Part shown: in pieces, positions 29,773-38,517 of the stretch
Layout of the letters: the number at the start of each line of letters is the position of its first letter
Numbering within the stretch: the first letter of the stretch is position 1
Origin: Rhodocyclaceae bacterium
GTDB lineage: Bacteria > Pseudomonadota > Gammaproteobacteria > Burkholderiales > Rhodocyclaceae
Direction: 5' to 3'
NCBI GenBank assembly: GCA_008933825.1
Contig: WBUF01000005.1
Span: 1 to 64,000, forward strand
Length of the DNA stretch: 64,000 nt
Translations under genes and position numbers: made by a program
The notes under the pieces: model-generated
Databases searched by the model: none
Seen by the model: only the letters and a program-made list of their open reading frames with translations
What the model was told of the DNA's origin: nothing

Positions 29773-30644
29773 GGTTTCTCCGATGAAAAGGCGCCCAGTG
29801 CGGCAGCGATGTCGGGGTAGATCAGGCGCACGCCCAACTCGCTCTTGATGCGCTGATTGCGCAGCCGGCGCGATTCTCCCATGAACGACAGCACCGATGG
29901 CGGCAATTGCCCGACGATTTCCGTGCGGGGCAGCCGTGGTGCGCGCGGCAAGCCGCAGCGGTCGGCGAGCAGGTCGAAATACTCGCCCATCTTAAGCGCC
30001 GAGTCATCCGAGGCGTTGTAAGTCCGTCCGGGCCGCCCGTGCGTGAGTGCGGCGCATGTGATGGCGGCGAGGTCGTCGGCGTGGATGTGGTTGGTGTAGA
30101 TGTCCTCATCTTCCCGCAGCAGCGGCAGCGCGCGCTCGATGCGCTCCAGCGGCAGGCGATCGCCGGCATAGATGCCCGGCGCCCGCAGGATGGAGACGAC
30201 AACGCAGCGGCGACCGAAGCGGCGCAGGCGCGCCTCGGCATCGGCGCGGCGCTGCGCGCGCGCCGTTTGTGGGTACGCAGGACGCTCCTCGGACACCCAA
30301 GCGCCGCCGCAATCCCCATAGACGCCGCTGGTGCTGATGTACACCAGACGGCGTGGTAGAATTTTTCCGCCGGACAGCGCCGCTAGCAGCGATTGCGTGC
30401 GCCTGTCGGCCTGGCCGCTTGCCTGAGGCGGCGCGAGATGCAGGACGAGGTCGGCGATGCCGGCCAGCCGTTTCAGCGTCTGCGGTCTGTCCAGATCGGC
30501 CATCAGCGGCGTGACGCCGAGTGCGCGCAGTTCGTTCCGGCGCACGCCGGAACGAATCGCCGCATAGACGCGGTAACGCCTGACCAGCCAGGGGAGGGCG
30601 CGCCGCGCAATGTCGCCGCAGCCAATGATGAGCAATCTTTGCAC
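29769..30644 (-). CDS. NAD(P)-dependent epimerase/dehydratase family protein (extended SDR)
   Basis: A 291-residue Rossmann protein. The cofactor loop is IIGCGDIARRALPWL at the N-terminus. LVYISTSGVYGD provides the Ser/Tyr pair, and IRAPGIYAGD-type and NHIHADDLA segments follow. Substrate is unknown. GTG at 30644 is the start. The next gene, on the opposite strand, starts 25 bp away, so the divergent promoters must overlap tightly. Confidence 0.85.
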   Translation of the reverse strand: MQRLLIIGCGDIARRALPWLVRRYRVYAAIRSGVRRNELRALGVTPLMADLDRPQTLKRLAGIADLVLHLAPPQASGQADRRTQSLLAALSGGKILPRRLVYISTSGVYGDCGGAWVSEERPAYPQTARAQRRADAEARLRRFGRRCVVVSILRAPGIYAGDRLPLERIERALPLLREDEDIYTNHIHADDLAAITCAALTHGRPGRTYNASDDSALKMGEYFDLLADRCGLPRAPRLPRTEIVGQLPPSVLSFMGESRRLRNQRIKSELGVRLIYPDIAAALGAFSSEKP

Positions 30645-30669
30645 CCGCCCATTTTAGCCGAGCGACGCC

Positions 30670-31698
30670 ATGTCCCATCGCATCACCATTGAACCCAGCG
30701 GGCACCAGTTCGACGTCGAGCCCGGCAACACCATCCTGCGCGCCGCGCTGGCGGCCGGAATCGCCTTGCCCTACGGATGCCGCAACGGCGCCTGTGGTGC
30801 CTGCAAGGGCCGGGTGGCTTCCGGGCAGGTCGATCGCGGGCCTTATTCGGATGGCGCGCTGAGCGAGGCGGAGCTCGACAAGGGCTATGCCCTGTTCTGC
30901 TGTGCGCGGCCGCTGTCGGATCTCGTCATCGAGACGCGCGGGCCGGGTGAGGTGCGCGATATCCCCGTGAAAACCCTGCCGGCCCGTGTCCAGAAGATGA
31001 CGCGTCTCGCGCCGGACGTGATCCGGCTGCAACTCAGGCTGCCTGCCGGCGAGCGCCTGCAGTTCCTTGCCGGGCAGTATATGGACATCCTGCTCCGGGA
31101 TGGCCGCCGCCGCAGCTTTTCCATCGCCAACGCGCCGGAGGCCGACGAATACCTGGAACTGCATGTGCGCCATGTGCCGGGCGGGTATTTCACCACCTAC
31201 GTCTTCGAGACGATGAAGGAGCGCGACCTGCTGCGCCTGGAGGGACCGCATGGCGACTTTCACCTGCGCGAGGACAGCGCCGAGCCACTCATCCTGCTTG
31301 CCGGCGGCACCGGCTTTGCCCCGGTCAAGGCCATGGTCGAGCATGTCATCCATCGACAATCGCCGCGGCCGATGACCCTTTACTGGGGCGCTCGCGACCG
31401 GGCCGGCCTCTACCTGAACAGTCTGGCGGAAAGCTGGGCGGCAAGTCGCGCCGGCTTTGGCTACGTGCCGGTGCTGTCCGGGCCGGCGATGACCGATGGC
31501 TGGGCGGGCAGGACCGGCCTGGTACATCGCGCCGTGATGGCCGATTTTCCGGATCTTTCCGGCCACCGGGTCTATGCTTGCGGTGCGCCGGCAATGATCG
31601 AGGCAGCGCGCCGCGACCTGGTCGGGGGCCGCGGCCTCAAGGAAGAGAATTTTTTTGCCGATAGCTTCACATTTGCCACGGATGGTGCAAGTCCATGA
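30670..31698 (+). CDS. 2Fe-2S/FAD NAD(P)H oxidoreductase (AscD/phenol hydroxylase reductase type)
   Basis: A 342-residue electron-transfer protein. The plant-type ferredoxin domain is at residues 1-90 with cluster cysteines in YGCRNGACGACKG and the last one in LFCCARP. A ferredoxin-NADP reductase module follows with the FAD motif RRRSFSIANAPE, and the NAD site ILLAGGTGFAPVKAM with the terminal YACGAPAMIE. Homologues are often annotated as CDP-6-deoxy-delta-3,4-glucoseen reductase, but no sugar genes are nearby, so the partner oxygenase or reductase is unknown. The stop overlaps the next ATG (ATGA). Confidence 0.85.
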   Translation: MSHRITIEPSGHQFDVEPGNTILRAALAAGIALPYGCRNGACGACKGRVASGQVDRGPYSDGALSEAELDKGYALFCCARPLSDLVIETRGPGEVRDIPVKTLPARVQKMTRLAPDVIRLQLRLPAGERLQFLAGQYMDILLRDGRRRSFSIANAPEADEYLELHVRHVPGGYFTTYVFETMKERDLLRLEGPHGDFHLREDSAEPLILLAGGTGFAPVKAMVEHVIHRQSPRPMTLYWGARDRAGLYLNSLAESWAASRAGFGYVPVLSGPAMTDGWAGRTGLVHRAVMADFPDLSGHRVYACGAPAMIEAARRDLVGGRGLKEENFFADSFTFATDGASP

Positions 31699-32834
31699 AC
31701 ATCCTCATCAGCCGCGAACCGGTGCTCAATCGAAGTCGCGCCATTACCGCAACACGCCTCATTGCCCATGCACCGCCGGGCCCGACCGCCTGCGCTCAGA
31801 TCGCCCGGGAGCTGAACCGGCTGGCGCAGGCGTGGCCTGCCGCGCGCACGGTGTTCGTCAGCCTTGGCGGGCTGACTCCGGATGCCGGACTGCTCGATTG
31901 GCAGGCGCCGCAAAACGCCATGATCGAAATCCCAGCCGGCGCAGTGGATCGCCCTGAGACTATCGAACTGATGCAGCGCCTGCAGCAGGCCGGCGTGCCG
32001 ATGTGCCTGGACGGGTTCGGCGCCGGCATGGCGCTGCCGGCGGGGATCGATTTCCGCTTCATCCTGGCCGATGCCACGGCGAACATCGCCGGCGCGCACG
32101 GGCTGCCGCTCGCCAAGGGCGTGCAGGACAACGCCCAGTTCGATGCCTGCATCGACAAGGGCTTCGGCGGAGCGGCCGGCTGGTTCTTCCTGAAGGGCGT
32201 GACGCCGGCGAAGAAGCTCAACCCCGGCCAGGCGCAGACCATCCGCCTGCTCAACCTGGTGCGGGCCAACGCCGACATCAAGGAAATCGAGGCGGCGCTC
32301 AAACAGGACGTGGCCCTCTCGGTGAAACTGTTGCGCTACATCAATTCCGCCGGCTTCGGCCTCACCGTCGAGATCCAGTCCTTCCGCCATGCCGTCACCA
32401 TGCTCGGCTACGACAAGCTGAACAAGTGGCTGTCGCTGCTGCTGGTCACCTCCAGCAAGGATGCAGCGGCGCCGGCGCTGATGCAGGCGGCCATCGCGCG
32501 GGGCCGCTTCATGGAGCTGACGGCGCAGAGCTACGTGGACAAGAGCGAGCTCGACAACCTCTTCATTACCGGCGCCTTTTCACTGCTCGACATCCTGCTC
32601 GGCGTCCTCATGGAAACGGCGCTGGCCGACATGCACCTGCCCGATACCATCAACGATGCGCTGATATCGGGCGGCGGGCCGTATGCCCCCTTCCTGGCCC
32701 TCGCCCAGGCGAGCGAGCAGACCGATTACACCCGGTACGCCGCGCAGGCCGCCGAGCTGCAGCTGGATCCGGGCGCGATCAACCATGCCCAGCTCGAGGC
32801 GCTGACCTTCGCCGACAGTCTGCAGCTCAACTAG
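31695..32834 (+). CDS. EAL-like/HDOD signalling protein with degenerate EAL part
   Basis: A 379-residue protein in which the second half (about residues 190-375) is an HDOD domain (QDVALSVKLLRYINSAGFG, AVTMLGYDKLNKWLSLLL). The first half resembles the EAL part of YuxH-like c-di-GMP proteins (NILISREPVLNRSRAI) but the EAL signature reads TRLIAH and the usual metal ligands are not apparent, so phosphodiesterase activity is unlikely. It is probably a regulatory protein. Translationally coupled to the reductase gene upstream; its 3' end overlaps the convergent NnrS-family gene by eight bases. Confidence 0.8.
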   Translation: MNILISREPVLNRSRAITATRLIAHAPPGPTACAQIARELNRLAQAWPAARTVFVSLGGLTPDAGLLDWQAPQNAMIEIPAGAVDRPETIELMQRLQQAGVPMCLDGFGAGMALPAGIDFRFILADATANIAGAHGLPLAKGVQDNAQFDACIDKGFGGAAGWFFLKGVTPAKKLNPGQAQTIRLLNLVRANADIKEIEAALKQDVALSVKLLRYINSAGFGLTVEIQSFRHAVTMLGYDKLNKWLSLLLVTSSKDAAAPALMQAAIARGRFMELTAQSYVDKSELDNLFITGAFSLLDILLGVLMETALADMHLPDTINDALISGGGPYAPFLALAQASEQTDYTRYAAQAAELQLDPGAINHAQLEALTFADSLQLN

Positions 32835-33891
32835 GTCCTTTCAGCTTGCCGCGGATGATCGCGGCCACCGTGTTGAGGATGAAGAGGACGAGCGCGGCGG
32901 CGTTGAGCAAACCTCCTGCGCTGCGCCACTCGAAGGAGGCGGCGGCGTCTCCCGCCAGCCGCACGGCCAGCGAAAGATGCAGCAGCGCCAGCGGCGCGTA
33001 GAACAGCGGATGGTAGGGCACCGACACGCGCAGCACCGCCGGGAAGATGATCGGCGCGTGGCCGAACACCATCGAGAAGACGAATCCCAGCATCAGGGCG
33101 TGCAGCGCCGCGTCGTAGGTCGCGCTGCCCGGCGCGAGCCCGGCGCCGAGCATGACGGTGCCGGCCAGCGCAAGCCAGGCATAGCCCGAGAGCAGGCAGA
33201 CGGCGATGAAGCGAGTCAGCCCCTTGTCCTTCACCGTGCGACGGGCGATGTCTTGCCGCAGCAGCCACAGCGCCAGCGCCAGCAGGGCGGCGCCGAACAG
33301 CTGCGCATGCAACGCCATGCCGAAAGTCAGTCCCGCCAGCACGGCGATGAAGACGCGCTGCGCCACCGGCGAGGGCGGCAGGAAGCGCGACAATTCGAGC
33401 CGCTCGCCGGCGATGGTCAGCACGAGGAAGCCGGCCCACCACGGCACCACTTCATAAACGGAAAAGCCAGCGAGCCAGAGCAGGTTGCCGATGAGCCAGC
33501 AGCCGGCGCCGGCGGCCAGCGTGAAGGTGAACAGGGCGCGCTGGCGCTGGAACACCGACACCGAGCCCGCCAGCAGCACAGCGCTGCCCAGCGCGAGCAG
33601 CAGCTGCGCGACTTCAATCGGCGCGCCGAGAATCAGCGCCAGCCCGCCGGCGCCGGCCGCCAGCGGACCGAGGTAGGCCCAGCGCCGCGCCAGCGCCACG
33701 GCGCGTTCCAGGCTGATCACCGTGCCGAAGAAGCCGCTCACCATGAGCGGGCCGTGGAAGGCGGCAAGATCGGCGGCCGGGCGCGGCACGGCCCAGCCCA
33801 GGCGCAACAATCCGGCGCCCACCCCGATGATGAGGCTGGCGAAGCCCAGCACCAGCAGCGGAATGCGGTAGGTAGGCCGGATGTCTGCCAT
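32827..33891 (-). CDS. NnrS-family multi-helix membrane protein
   Basis: A 354-residue inner-membrane protein with about 10-12 predicted helices. Histidines lie within or near helices (AAFHGPLMVSGFFGTVISLERAVAL, AALHALMLGFVFSMVFGHAPIIFPAVL). The second of these segments is typical of NnrS, a heme- and copper-binding protein linked to nitric oxide stress. Its neighbours DUF2249, MIP18-family and an NsrR-like repressor support that context. The family assignment is by pattern, so confidence is moderate. Confidence 0.7.
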   Translation of the reverse strand: MADIRPTYRIPLLVLGFASLIIGVGAGLLRLGWAVPRPAADLAAFHGPLMVSGFFGTVISLERAVALARRWAYLGPLAAGAGGLALILGAPIEVAQLLLALGSAVLLAGSVSVFQRQRALFTFTLAAGAGCWLIGNLLWLAGFSVYEVVPWWAGFLVLTIAGERLELSRFLPPSPVAQRVFIAVLAGLTFGMALHAQLFGAALLALALWLLRQDIARRTVKDKGLTRFIAVCLLSGYAWLALAGTVMLGAGLAPGSATYDAALHALMLGFVFSMVFGHAPIIFPAVLRVSVPYHPLFYAPLALLHLSLAVRLAGDAAASFEWRSAGGLLNAAALVLFILNTVAAIIRGKLKGPS

Positions 33892-33896
33892 CGCGC

Positions 33897-34139
33897 TCAG
33901 GGGTTCTTGGTGATGCGCACCTTCCAGACTTCCGGGCCCTTTTCGAGATAGTCCCAGGTGAACACCGGCCCAAGCTCTGCCTGGAACTGGTAATAGAGCG
34001 GCTTCGGATCGTGGTCGTTCACCAGCAGGAAGGCCTCGCCTGCAGTCAAGCTGTGGTATGCATCGAAAATCAGCGGGTGCCGTTCGCGCGGTACGATGGT
34101 GCGGACGTCGATGGTTCGTTCTGCGGTGGCGGTTGTCAT
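33897..34139 (-). CDS. DUF2249 domain protein
   Basis: An 80-residue cytoplasmic protein. The family pattern is clear: DVRTIVPRERHPLIFDAYHSL, LVNDHDPKPLYYQ, and a C-terminal WKVRITK strand. DUF2249 proteins are SirA/TusA-like in fold and commonly sit in nitrite- or NO-responsive clusters. The role here is inferred from context only. ATG 34139 has AGGAGA just upstream, within 34140-34155 on the minus strand. Confidence 0.85.
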   Translation of the reverse strand: MTTATAERTIDVRTIVPRERHPLIFDAYHSLTAGEAFLLVNDHDPKPLYYQFQAELGPVFTWDYLEKGPEVWKVRITKNP

Positions 34140-34173
34140 GATCGTGTCTCCTGTCGTGGGTGGGGTGGATCGG

Positions 34174-34497
34174 CTACCAGCCGAAGTGTCGCTTGGCGTG
34201 CTCCGACATCCGCTCCGAACTCCAGGGCGGATCCCAGACCAGGTCGACGACGATGTCGGCGCCGTCCGGCGCGATGTCGCGAATCGCCTCGCGTGCATCC
34301 TCGGTAATCATCGAGCCCATGGGACAGGCCGGCGTCGTCATGGTCATGGCGACGCGCACCCGGTTCGGCGCGATCTCGATGCCATAGACGAGGCCGAGGT
34401 CGACCACGTTCATGCCCACTTCCGGGTCGATCACGTTGCGCAAGGCATCGCGGATCGCCTCTTCCGTCGGCATTTGCGTTGTCTGATCTGCCATCAT
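34174..34497 (-). CDS. MIP18/DUF59 family iron-sulfur cluster assembly factor
   Basis: A 107-residue protein. The family signature includes [18 protein letters not shown] and the conserved cysteine of [14 protein letters not shown]59 proteins (SufT, PaaD and relatives) help mature iron-sulfur enzymes. Here it is the first gene of the minus-strand cluster transcribed away from the NsrR-like regulator, suggesting a role in repairing clusters damaged by nitric oxide. Two adjacent ATGs at 34497 and 34494 are possible starts. Confidence 0.88.
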   Translation of the reverse strand: MMADQTTQMPTEEAIRDALRNVIDPEVGMNVVDLGLVYGIEIAPNRVRVAMTMTTPACPMGSMITEDAREAIRDIAPDGADIVVDLVWDPPWSSERMSEHAKRHFGW

Positions 34498-34519
34498 GGA
34501 TTCCTTAAAAGCAGTACCA

Positions 34520-34531
34520 AAGATACATCTT
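34520..34531. promoter_or_regulatory. Candidate NsrR operator, proximal site
   Basis: AAGATACATCTT is an inverted repeat (AAGAT-AC-ATCTT). The known NsrR half-site is close to AAGATGCAT / ATGCATCTT. It lies just downstream of the proposed minus-strand -10 and touches the proposed plus-strand -35, where a bound repressor would block both promoters. Confidence 0.6.
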
Positions 34532-34561
34532 CAATATACCACCCGTTTCCGGGATAATCAA
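34530..34561. promoter_or_regulatory. Overlapping divergent promoters of the nsrR-like gene and the NO-response cluster
   Basis: Plus strand: TTCAAT (34530-34535), 17 bp, GATAAT (34553-34558), leading to the ATG at 34601. Minus strand: TTGATT (complement of 34556-34561), 17 bp, TATATT (complement of 34533-34538), leading to the ATG at 34497. The -35 and -10 boxes of the two promoters interleave in an AT-rich patch inside otherwise GC-rich DNA. Confidence 0.5.
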
Positions 34562-34567
34562 CATCCG

Positions 34568-34578
34568 AAATACATCTT
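34568..34578. promoter_or_regulatory. Candidate NsrR operator half-site, distal
   Basis: AAATACATCTT matches the right-hand half of the NsrR consensus (AAATGCATCTT) in 10 of 11 positions. It lies between the plus-strand -10 and the regulator ATG, and just upstream of the minus-strand -35. Sharing ATACATCTT with 34520-34531 suggests both bind the same protein. Confidence 0.55.
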
Positions 34579-34600
34579 TCAAAACCGCCGGCTGCCGCCC

Positions 34601-35038
34601 ATGAGACTGACCACTTTTTCCGACTACACCTTGCGCGTGCTGATGTACCTCGGCGTGCGGCGCGACGAGCTCGTCACCATCGCCGAGATCGCCGCCGCCT
34701 ATGGTATCTCGGAAAACCACCTCATGAAGGTGGTGCATTTCCTGGCGCGCCAGGGCTATGTCGAGACGGTGCGCGGCAAGGGCGGCGGCCTGCGCCTGGC
34801 CATGGCGCCGGAAGACATCGGCGTCGGCGAAGTGGTGCGCGGCACCGAGGAAAGCCTGGCGCTGGTCGAATGCTTCGATGCCGAGCGCAGCGAATGCAAC
34901 ATCGCGCCCGCCTGCCTGCTGAAAGGGGTGTTCAGGAAGGCGGCGGAGGCCTTTTTCGCCGAACTGGACCGCCACACCCTGGCCGACCTGCTGCGCCCGG
35001 CACCGCGCCTGGCGCGAATCCTGCAACCGGCGAAGTAA
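34601..35038 (+). CDS. nsrR: Rrf2-family repressor, NsrR-type nitric oxide sensor
   Basis: A 145-residue winged-helix regulator. The DNA-binding helix is in [27 protein letters not shown] and the wing is [10 protein letters not shown]. Three cysteines for an iron-sulfur cluster lie in [22 protein letters not shown], the arrangement of NsrR rather than IscR. Nitric oxide would disrupt the cluster and release DNA. It is transcribed divergently from the MIP18-DUF2249-NnrS cluster with matching operator sites in between, so autoregulation and control of that cluster are likely. Confidence 0.9.
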   Translation: MRLTTFSDYTLRVLMYLGVRRDELVTIAEIAAAYGISENHLMKVVHFLARQGYVETVRGKGGGLRLAMAPEDIGVGEVVRGTEESLALVECFDAERSECNIAPACLLKGVFRKAAEAFFAELDRHTLADLLRPAPRLARILQPAK

Positions 35039-35044
35039 CCCGGC

Positions 35045-35758
35045 TCATTCGCCGAGGTAGGCTTCGCGCACTTTCGGATTGGCGAGCAATGCCGGACCGG
35101 TATCGCTGAGGGTGATGCTGCCGCTTTCCATGACATAGCCGCGCGAGGCCACCGACAAGGCCAGCCGGGCGTTCTGCTCCACCAGCAGGATGGTGACCCC
35201 CTGGGCGGCGACGGACCGGATCACCTCGAACACCTTCTGCACCATGATCGGCGCCAGGCCCATCGACGGCTCGTCGAGCAGCAGCAGCTTCGGCCGGCTC
35301 ATCAGCGCGCGCCCGATGGCCAGCATCTGCTGCTCGCCGCCGGAGAGCGTGCCGGCGAGCTGTCCAGCCCGCTCCTTCAGGCGCGGCAGCAGGCCGAAGA
35401 CGCGGTCGAGGTCGGCGGCGACTTCGCCGCGGTCGCGGCGCGAGTACGCACCCATGTCGAGGTTTTCCGCCACCGTCAGCCGCGCGAAGACGCCGCGCCC
35501 CTCCGGCACCAGCGTCATGCCTTCGCCAATTAGGGCGTGCGCGGACCGGTGCAGCAGGCTGTGGCCGCCGTAGTGGATGGCGCCCTGCGCCGGCAGCAGC
35601 CGCGCCAGGGCCTTCAGCGTGGTGGTCTTGCCGGCGCCGTTGGCGCCGATCAGGCAGACCATCTCGCCGGCCGCCACCTCGAAGCTGATGCCCTTCACCG
35701 CGGCGATGCCGCCGTAGGCAACGTGCAGGTCGCGCGCTTCGAGCATGGGCGTGCTCAT
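35045..35758 (-). CDS. livF: Branched-chain amino acid-type ABC transporter ATPase LivF (system 1)
   Basis: A 237-residue ATPase subunit. Walker A GANGAGKTTTLKA lies near residue 38, the signature is LSGGEQQM, Walker B is LLLLDEPSMGLAP and the switch histidine region reads ILLVEQNA. The glutamine replacing histidine there is typical of LivF. It is the last gene of the livK-H-M-G-F operon and overlaps livG by four bases. Its stop is six bases from the convergent nsrR stop. Confidence 0.94.
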   Translation of the reverse strand: MSTPMLEARDLHVAYGGIAAVKGISFEVAAGEMVCLIGANGAGKTTTLKALARLLPAQGAIHYGGHSLLHRSAHALIGEGMTLVPEGRGVFARLTVAENLDMGAYSRRDRGEVAADLDRVFGLLPRLKERAGQLAGTLSGGEQQMLAIGRALMSRPKLLLLDEPSMGLAPIMVQKVFEVIRSVAAQGVTILLVEQNARLALSVASRGYVMESGSITLSDTGPALLANPKVREAYLGE

Positions 35759-36525
35759 GCCACGGCTCCGCCGAGGTATGCCTCGATGACCTTCGGGTCG
35801 CGCTGCACCTCGGCCGGCACGCCCTCGGCGATCTTCTCGCCGTAGTCGAGCACGGCGATGCGATCGCACAGGCCCATCACCAGCCTGACGTCGTGTTCGA
35901 TGAGCAGGAGGGTGAGTCCGTCGGCACGCAGCGCCTCGATCAGCTTCTTCAGGCCCTCGGTTTCCGTCGCGTTCATGCCGGCAGCCGGCTCGTCGAGCGC
36001 CAGCAGCTTCGGCTCGGTGGCCAGTGCCCGCGCGATCTCCAGGCGGCGCTGGTCGCCGTAAGCGAGATGGCGGGCGAGGATGTTGCCGTGGCGGTGGATG
36101 CCGACATACTGGAGCAGCTCGTGGGCGCGCTGGGCGATGGCGGCCTCTTCCTCGCGCGTGGCGCGGTCGCGCAGCACGGCGCCGACGACGCCGGCCGAGG
36201 TGCGCAGGTGGCGGCCGACCATGACGTTCTCCAGCGCCGTCATGTTGGCGAACAGGCGGATGTTCTGGAAGGTGCGCGCGATGCCGGCGGCCGCCACTTC
36301 GTGCGGCGCCGCGACCTTCAGCGGCGCGCCGTCGAAGACGAAGCGGCCGCGGTCGGCGGTGTACAGGCCGGTGAGGACGTTGAAGAAAGTGGTCTTGCCG
36401 GCGCCGTTGGGGCCGATCAGACCGTAGATCTCGCCGCGGCGAATCGTCAGCGAGACGTCGTGCAGCGCGCGCACGCCACCGAACTGCTTGCCGATCGATT
36501 GGGCGTAGAGCAAGTTCTCGCTCAC
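35755..36525 (-). CDS. livG: Branched-chain amino acid-type ABC transporter ATPase LivG (system 1)
   Basis: A 256-residue ATPase. Walker A GPNGAGKTTFFN, the LivG-type GIARTFQNIRLF block, a degenerate signature (LAYGDQRR) and Walker B KLLALDEPAAGMN are present; the switch is LLLIEHDVRLVM. The start is GTG at 36525, which overlaps the livM stop as GTGA. An upstream ATG at 36570 would extend into livM and adds a non-conserved leader. Confidence 0.93.
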   Translation of the reverse strand: MSENLLYAQSIGKQFGGVRALHDVSLTIRRGEIYGLIGPNGAGKTTFFNVLTGLYTADRGRFVFDGAPLKVAAPHEVAAAGIARTFQNIRLFANMTALENVMVGRHLRTSAGVVGAVLRDRATREEEAAIAQRAHELLQYVGIHRHGNILARHLAYGDQRRLEIARALATEPKLLALDEPAAGMNATETEGLKKLIEALRADGLTLLLIEHDVRLVMGLCDRIAVLDYGEKIAEGVPAEVQRDPKVIEAYLGGAVA

Positions 36526-37583
36526 TTCGCTTTCTCCGCGAATTCCCGTTTGCGTCTTGCCTCGGGCCACAGGCCGGCCGGGCGATACAGCATGACGGCG
36601 ATCAGCGCCAGACCGAACAGCAGCATGCGCAGCGATTCCGGATCGAGCAGCACCTGGCCGAACAGCGCCCGCTGCATCGGCACGGCGCCGTGGCGCAGTG
36701 CTTCAGGCAGCACGGCCAGCAGCAGGCCGCCGAGGATGACGCCGGGGATGTGCCCCATGCCGCCGAGCACCACCATGCACAGCACCATGATCGACTCCAT
36801 CAGGCCGAAGCTCTCCGGGCTGACGAATTCCTGGAAGCCGGCGAACAGGCCGCCGGCCACCCCGCCGAAGGTGGCGCCCATGGCGAAGGCGAGCAGCTTG
36901 ACGTTGCGCGTGTCGATGCCGCAGGCTTTGGCGGCGATCTCGTCCTCGCGGATCGCCACCCAGGCACGGCCGATGCGCGAGTCCTCGAGGCGGATGGAGA
37001 CGAAGACGACGAGCAGGGTCAGCGCCAGGAACAGGTAGTAATAGAGATAGACCGAAGACAGCGTGAGACCGAAGATCTCCAGCGGCTTGGACAGCGACAC
37101 GCCCATGATGCGCACCGGATCGATCTGGCTGATGCCCTGCGGGCCGTTGGTGATATTGATCGGCGCGTTGAGGTTGTTCATGAAGATGCGGACGATTTCG
37201 CCGAAACCGAGCGTGACGATGGCGAGGTAGTCGCCGCGCAAGCGCAGCGTCGGCGCGCCGAGCAGCACGCCGAAGAAGCCCGCCACCAGGGCGCCCATCG
37301 GCAGGATCGCCCACACCGGCCAGTGCAGGCCGAAGTGCGGCGAGGCGAGCAGCGCATACAGGTAGGCGCCCACCGCGTAGAAGGCGATGTAACCCAGGTC
37401 GAGCAGGCCGGCGAAGCCGACCACGATGTTCAGCCCCAGCGCCAGCATGACGTAGAGCAGGGCGAAGTCGAGCACGCGCACCCAGGAGTTGCCGAGACCC
37501 TTGCCGACGAGGAAGGGCAGCACGGCCAGCGCCACGCCGATGAGGACCATGCCCAGCAGGGCTTTGCGCTTGTCGGTGCTCAC
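36522..37583 (-). CDS. livM: Branched-chain amino acid-type ABC transporter permease LivM (system 1)
   Basis: A 353-residue inner-membrane permease with about ten helices. The family motifs ALGLNIVVGFAGLLDLGYIAFYAVGAY and the cytoplasmic EAA-like loop RVGRAWVAIREDEIAAKACGI-type region (GRAWVAIREDEIAA) are visible. The start is GTG at 37583, overlapping the livH stop (GTGA). Confidence 0.93.
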   Translation of the reverse strand: MSTDKRKALLGMVLIGVALAVLPFLVGKGLGNSWVRVLDFALLYVMLALGLNIVVGFAGLLDLGYIAFYAVGAYLYALLASPHFGLHWPVWAILPMGALVAGFFGVLLGAPTLRLRGDYLAIVTLGFGEIVRIFMNNLNAPINITNGPQGISQIDPVRIMGVSLSKPLEIFGLTLSSVYLYYYLFLALTLLVVFVSIRLEDSRIGRAWVAIREDEIAAKACGIDTRNVKLLAFAMGATFGGVAGGLFAGFQEFVSPESFGLMESIMVLCMVVLGGMGHIPGVILGGLLLAVLPEALRHGAVPMQRALFGQVLLDPESLRMLLFGLALIAVMLYRPAGLWPEARRKREFAEKAK

Positions 37584-38503
37584 GCGCGTTCCGCCACCTT
37601 CTCACCCATCAGGCCGGAAGGCCTGAAAACGAGCACCAGGATCAGCACGAAGAAGGCGAACACGTCCTGGTAGTGGCTGCCGAGGAAGCCGCCGGTGAGG
37701 TCGCCGATGTAGCCGGCGCCGAGCGATTCGATGAGGCCGAGCAGCACGCCGCCGAGCATGGCGCCGGGCAGGTTGCCGATGCCGCCGAGCACCGCCGCGG
37801 TGAACGCCTTCAGGCCGAGGATGAAGCCCATGTGGTAGTGGGCGATGGAGTAGTTGGCGCTGACCATCACGCCGGCCACCGCGGCGAGGGCCGAGCCGAT
37901 GAGGAAGGTGGCCGAGATGATGGCGTTGATGTTGACGCCCATCAGTCCGGCGATCTGCGGGTTCTCCGCCGTGGCGCGCATGGCGCGGCCGAGCCGAGTC
38001 TTGTTCACCAGCAGCATCAGCCCGGCCATGATCGCCGCCGCCAGCAGCACGATGACGATCTGCAGGTCGGTGATGTGGGCGCCGCCGATGTCGCGGCCGG
38101 TGGTCGGCAGGATCGGCGGGAAGGCATGATAGCTGCGGCCCCAGAAGATCATCGCCAACTGCTGGAGCACGATGGAGACGCCGATGGCGGTGATGAGCGG
38201 GGCGAGGCGTGGGGCGTTCCTCAGCGGGCGGTAGGCGACGCGCTCGATGGTGAAGCCGAGTGCCATGCACACCGGGACCGCCGCCGCGAGGCCGAGCAGC
38301 ACCACGACGATGCCGGGCAGGCCGCTGTTGGCGAGCAGTTTTATAACAGTCAGTGCCGTCAGCGCGCCGATCATCACCACTTCGCCGTGGGCGAAGTTGA
38401 TCAGGCCGAGAATGCCGTAGACCATCGTGTAGCCGAGCGCGACCAAGGCGTAGATGCTGCCCAGCACGAGGCCGTTGATGATCTGCTGGATGAAGGTGTC
38501 CAT
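37580..38503 (-). CDS. livH: Branched-chain amino acid-type ABC transporter permease LivH (system 1)
   Basis: A 307-residue permease. It opens with the typical MDTFIQQIINGLVLGSIYAL and GYTMVYGILGLINFAHGE, and carries the RAMRATAENPQIAGLMGV cytoplasmic loop that contacts the ATPase. ATG 38503 is chosen because the family begins there; an earlier in-frame ATG at 38554 lies inside the terminator hairpin. Confidence 0.94.
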   Translation of the reverse strand: MDTFIQQIINGLVLGSIYALVALGYTMVYGILGLINFAHGEVVMIGALTALTVIKLLANSGLPGIVVVLLGLAAAVPVCMALGFTIERVAYRPLRNAPRLAPLITAIGVSIVLQQLAMIFWGRSYHAFPPILPTTGRDIGGAHITDLQIVIVLLAAAIMAGLMLLVNKTRLGRAMRATAENPQIAGLMGVNINAIISATFLIGSALAAVAGVMVSANYSIAHYHMGFILGLKAFTAAVLGGIGNLPGAMLGGVLLGLIESLGAGYIGDLTGGFLGSHYQDVFAFFVLILVLVFRPSGLMGEKVAERA

Positions 38504-38517
38504 CGCACCCGGTCTGC

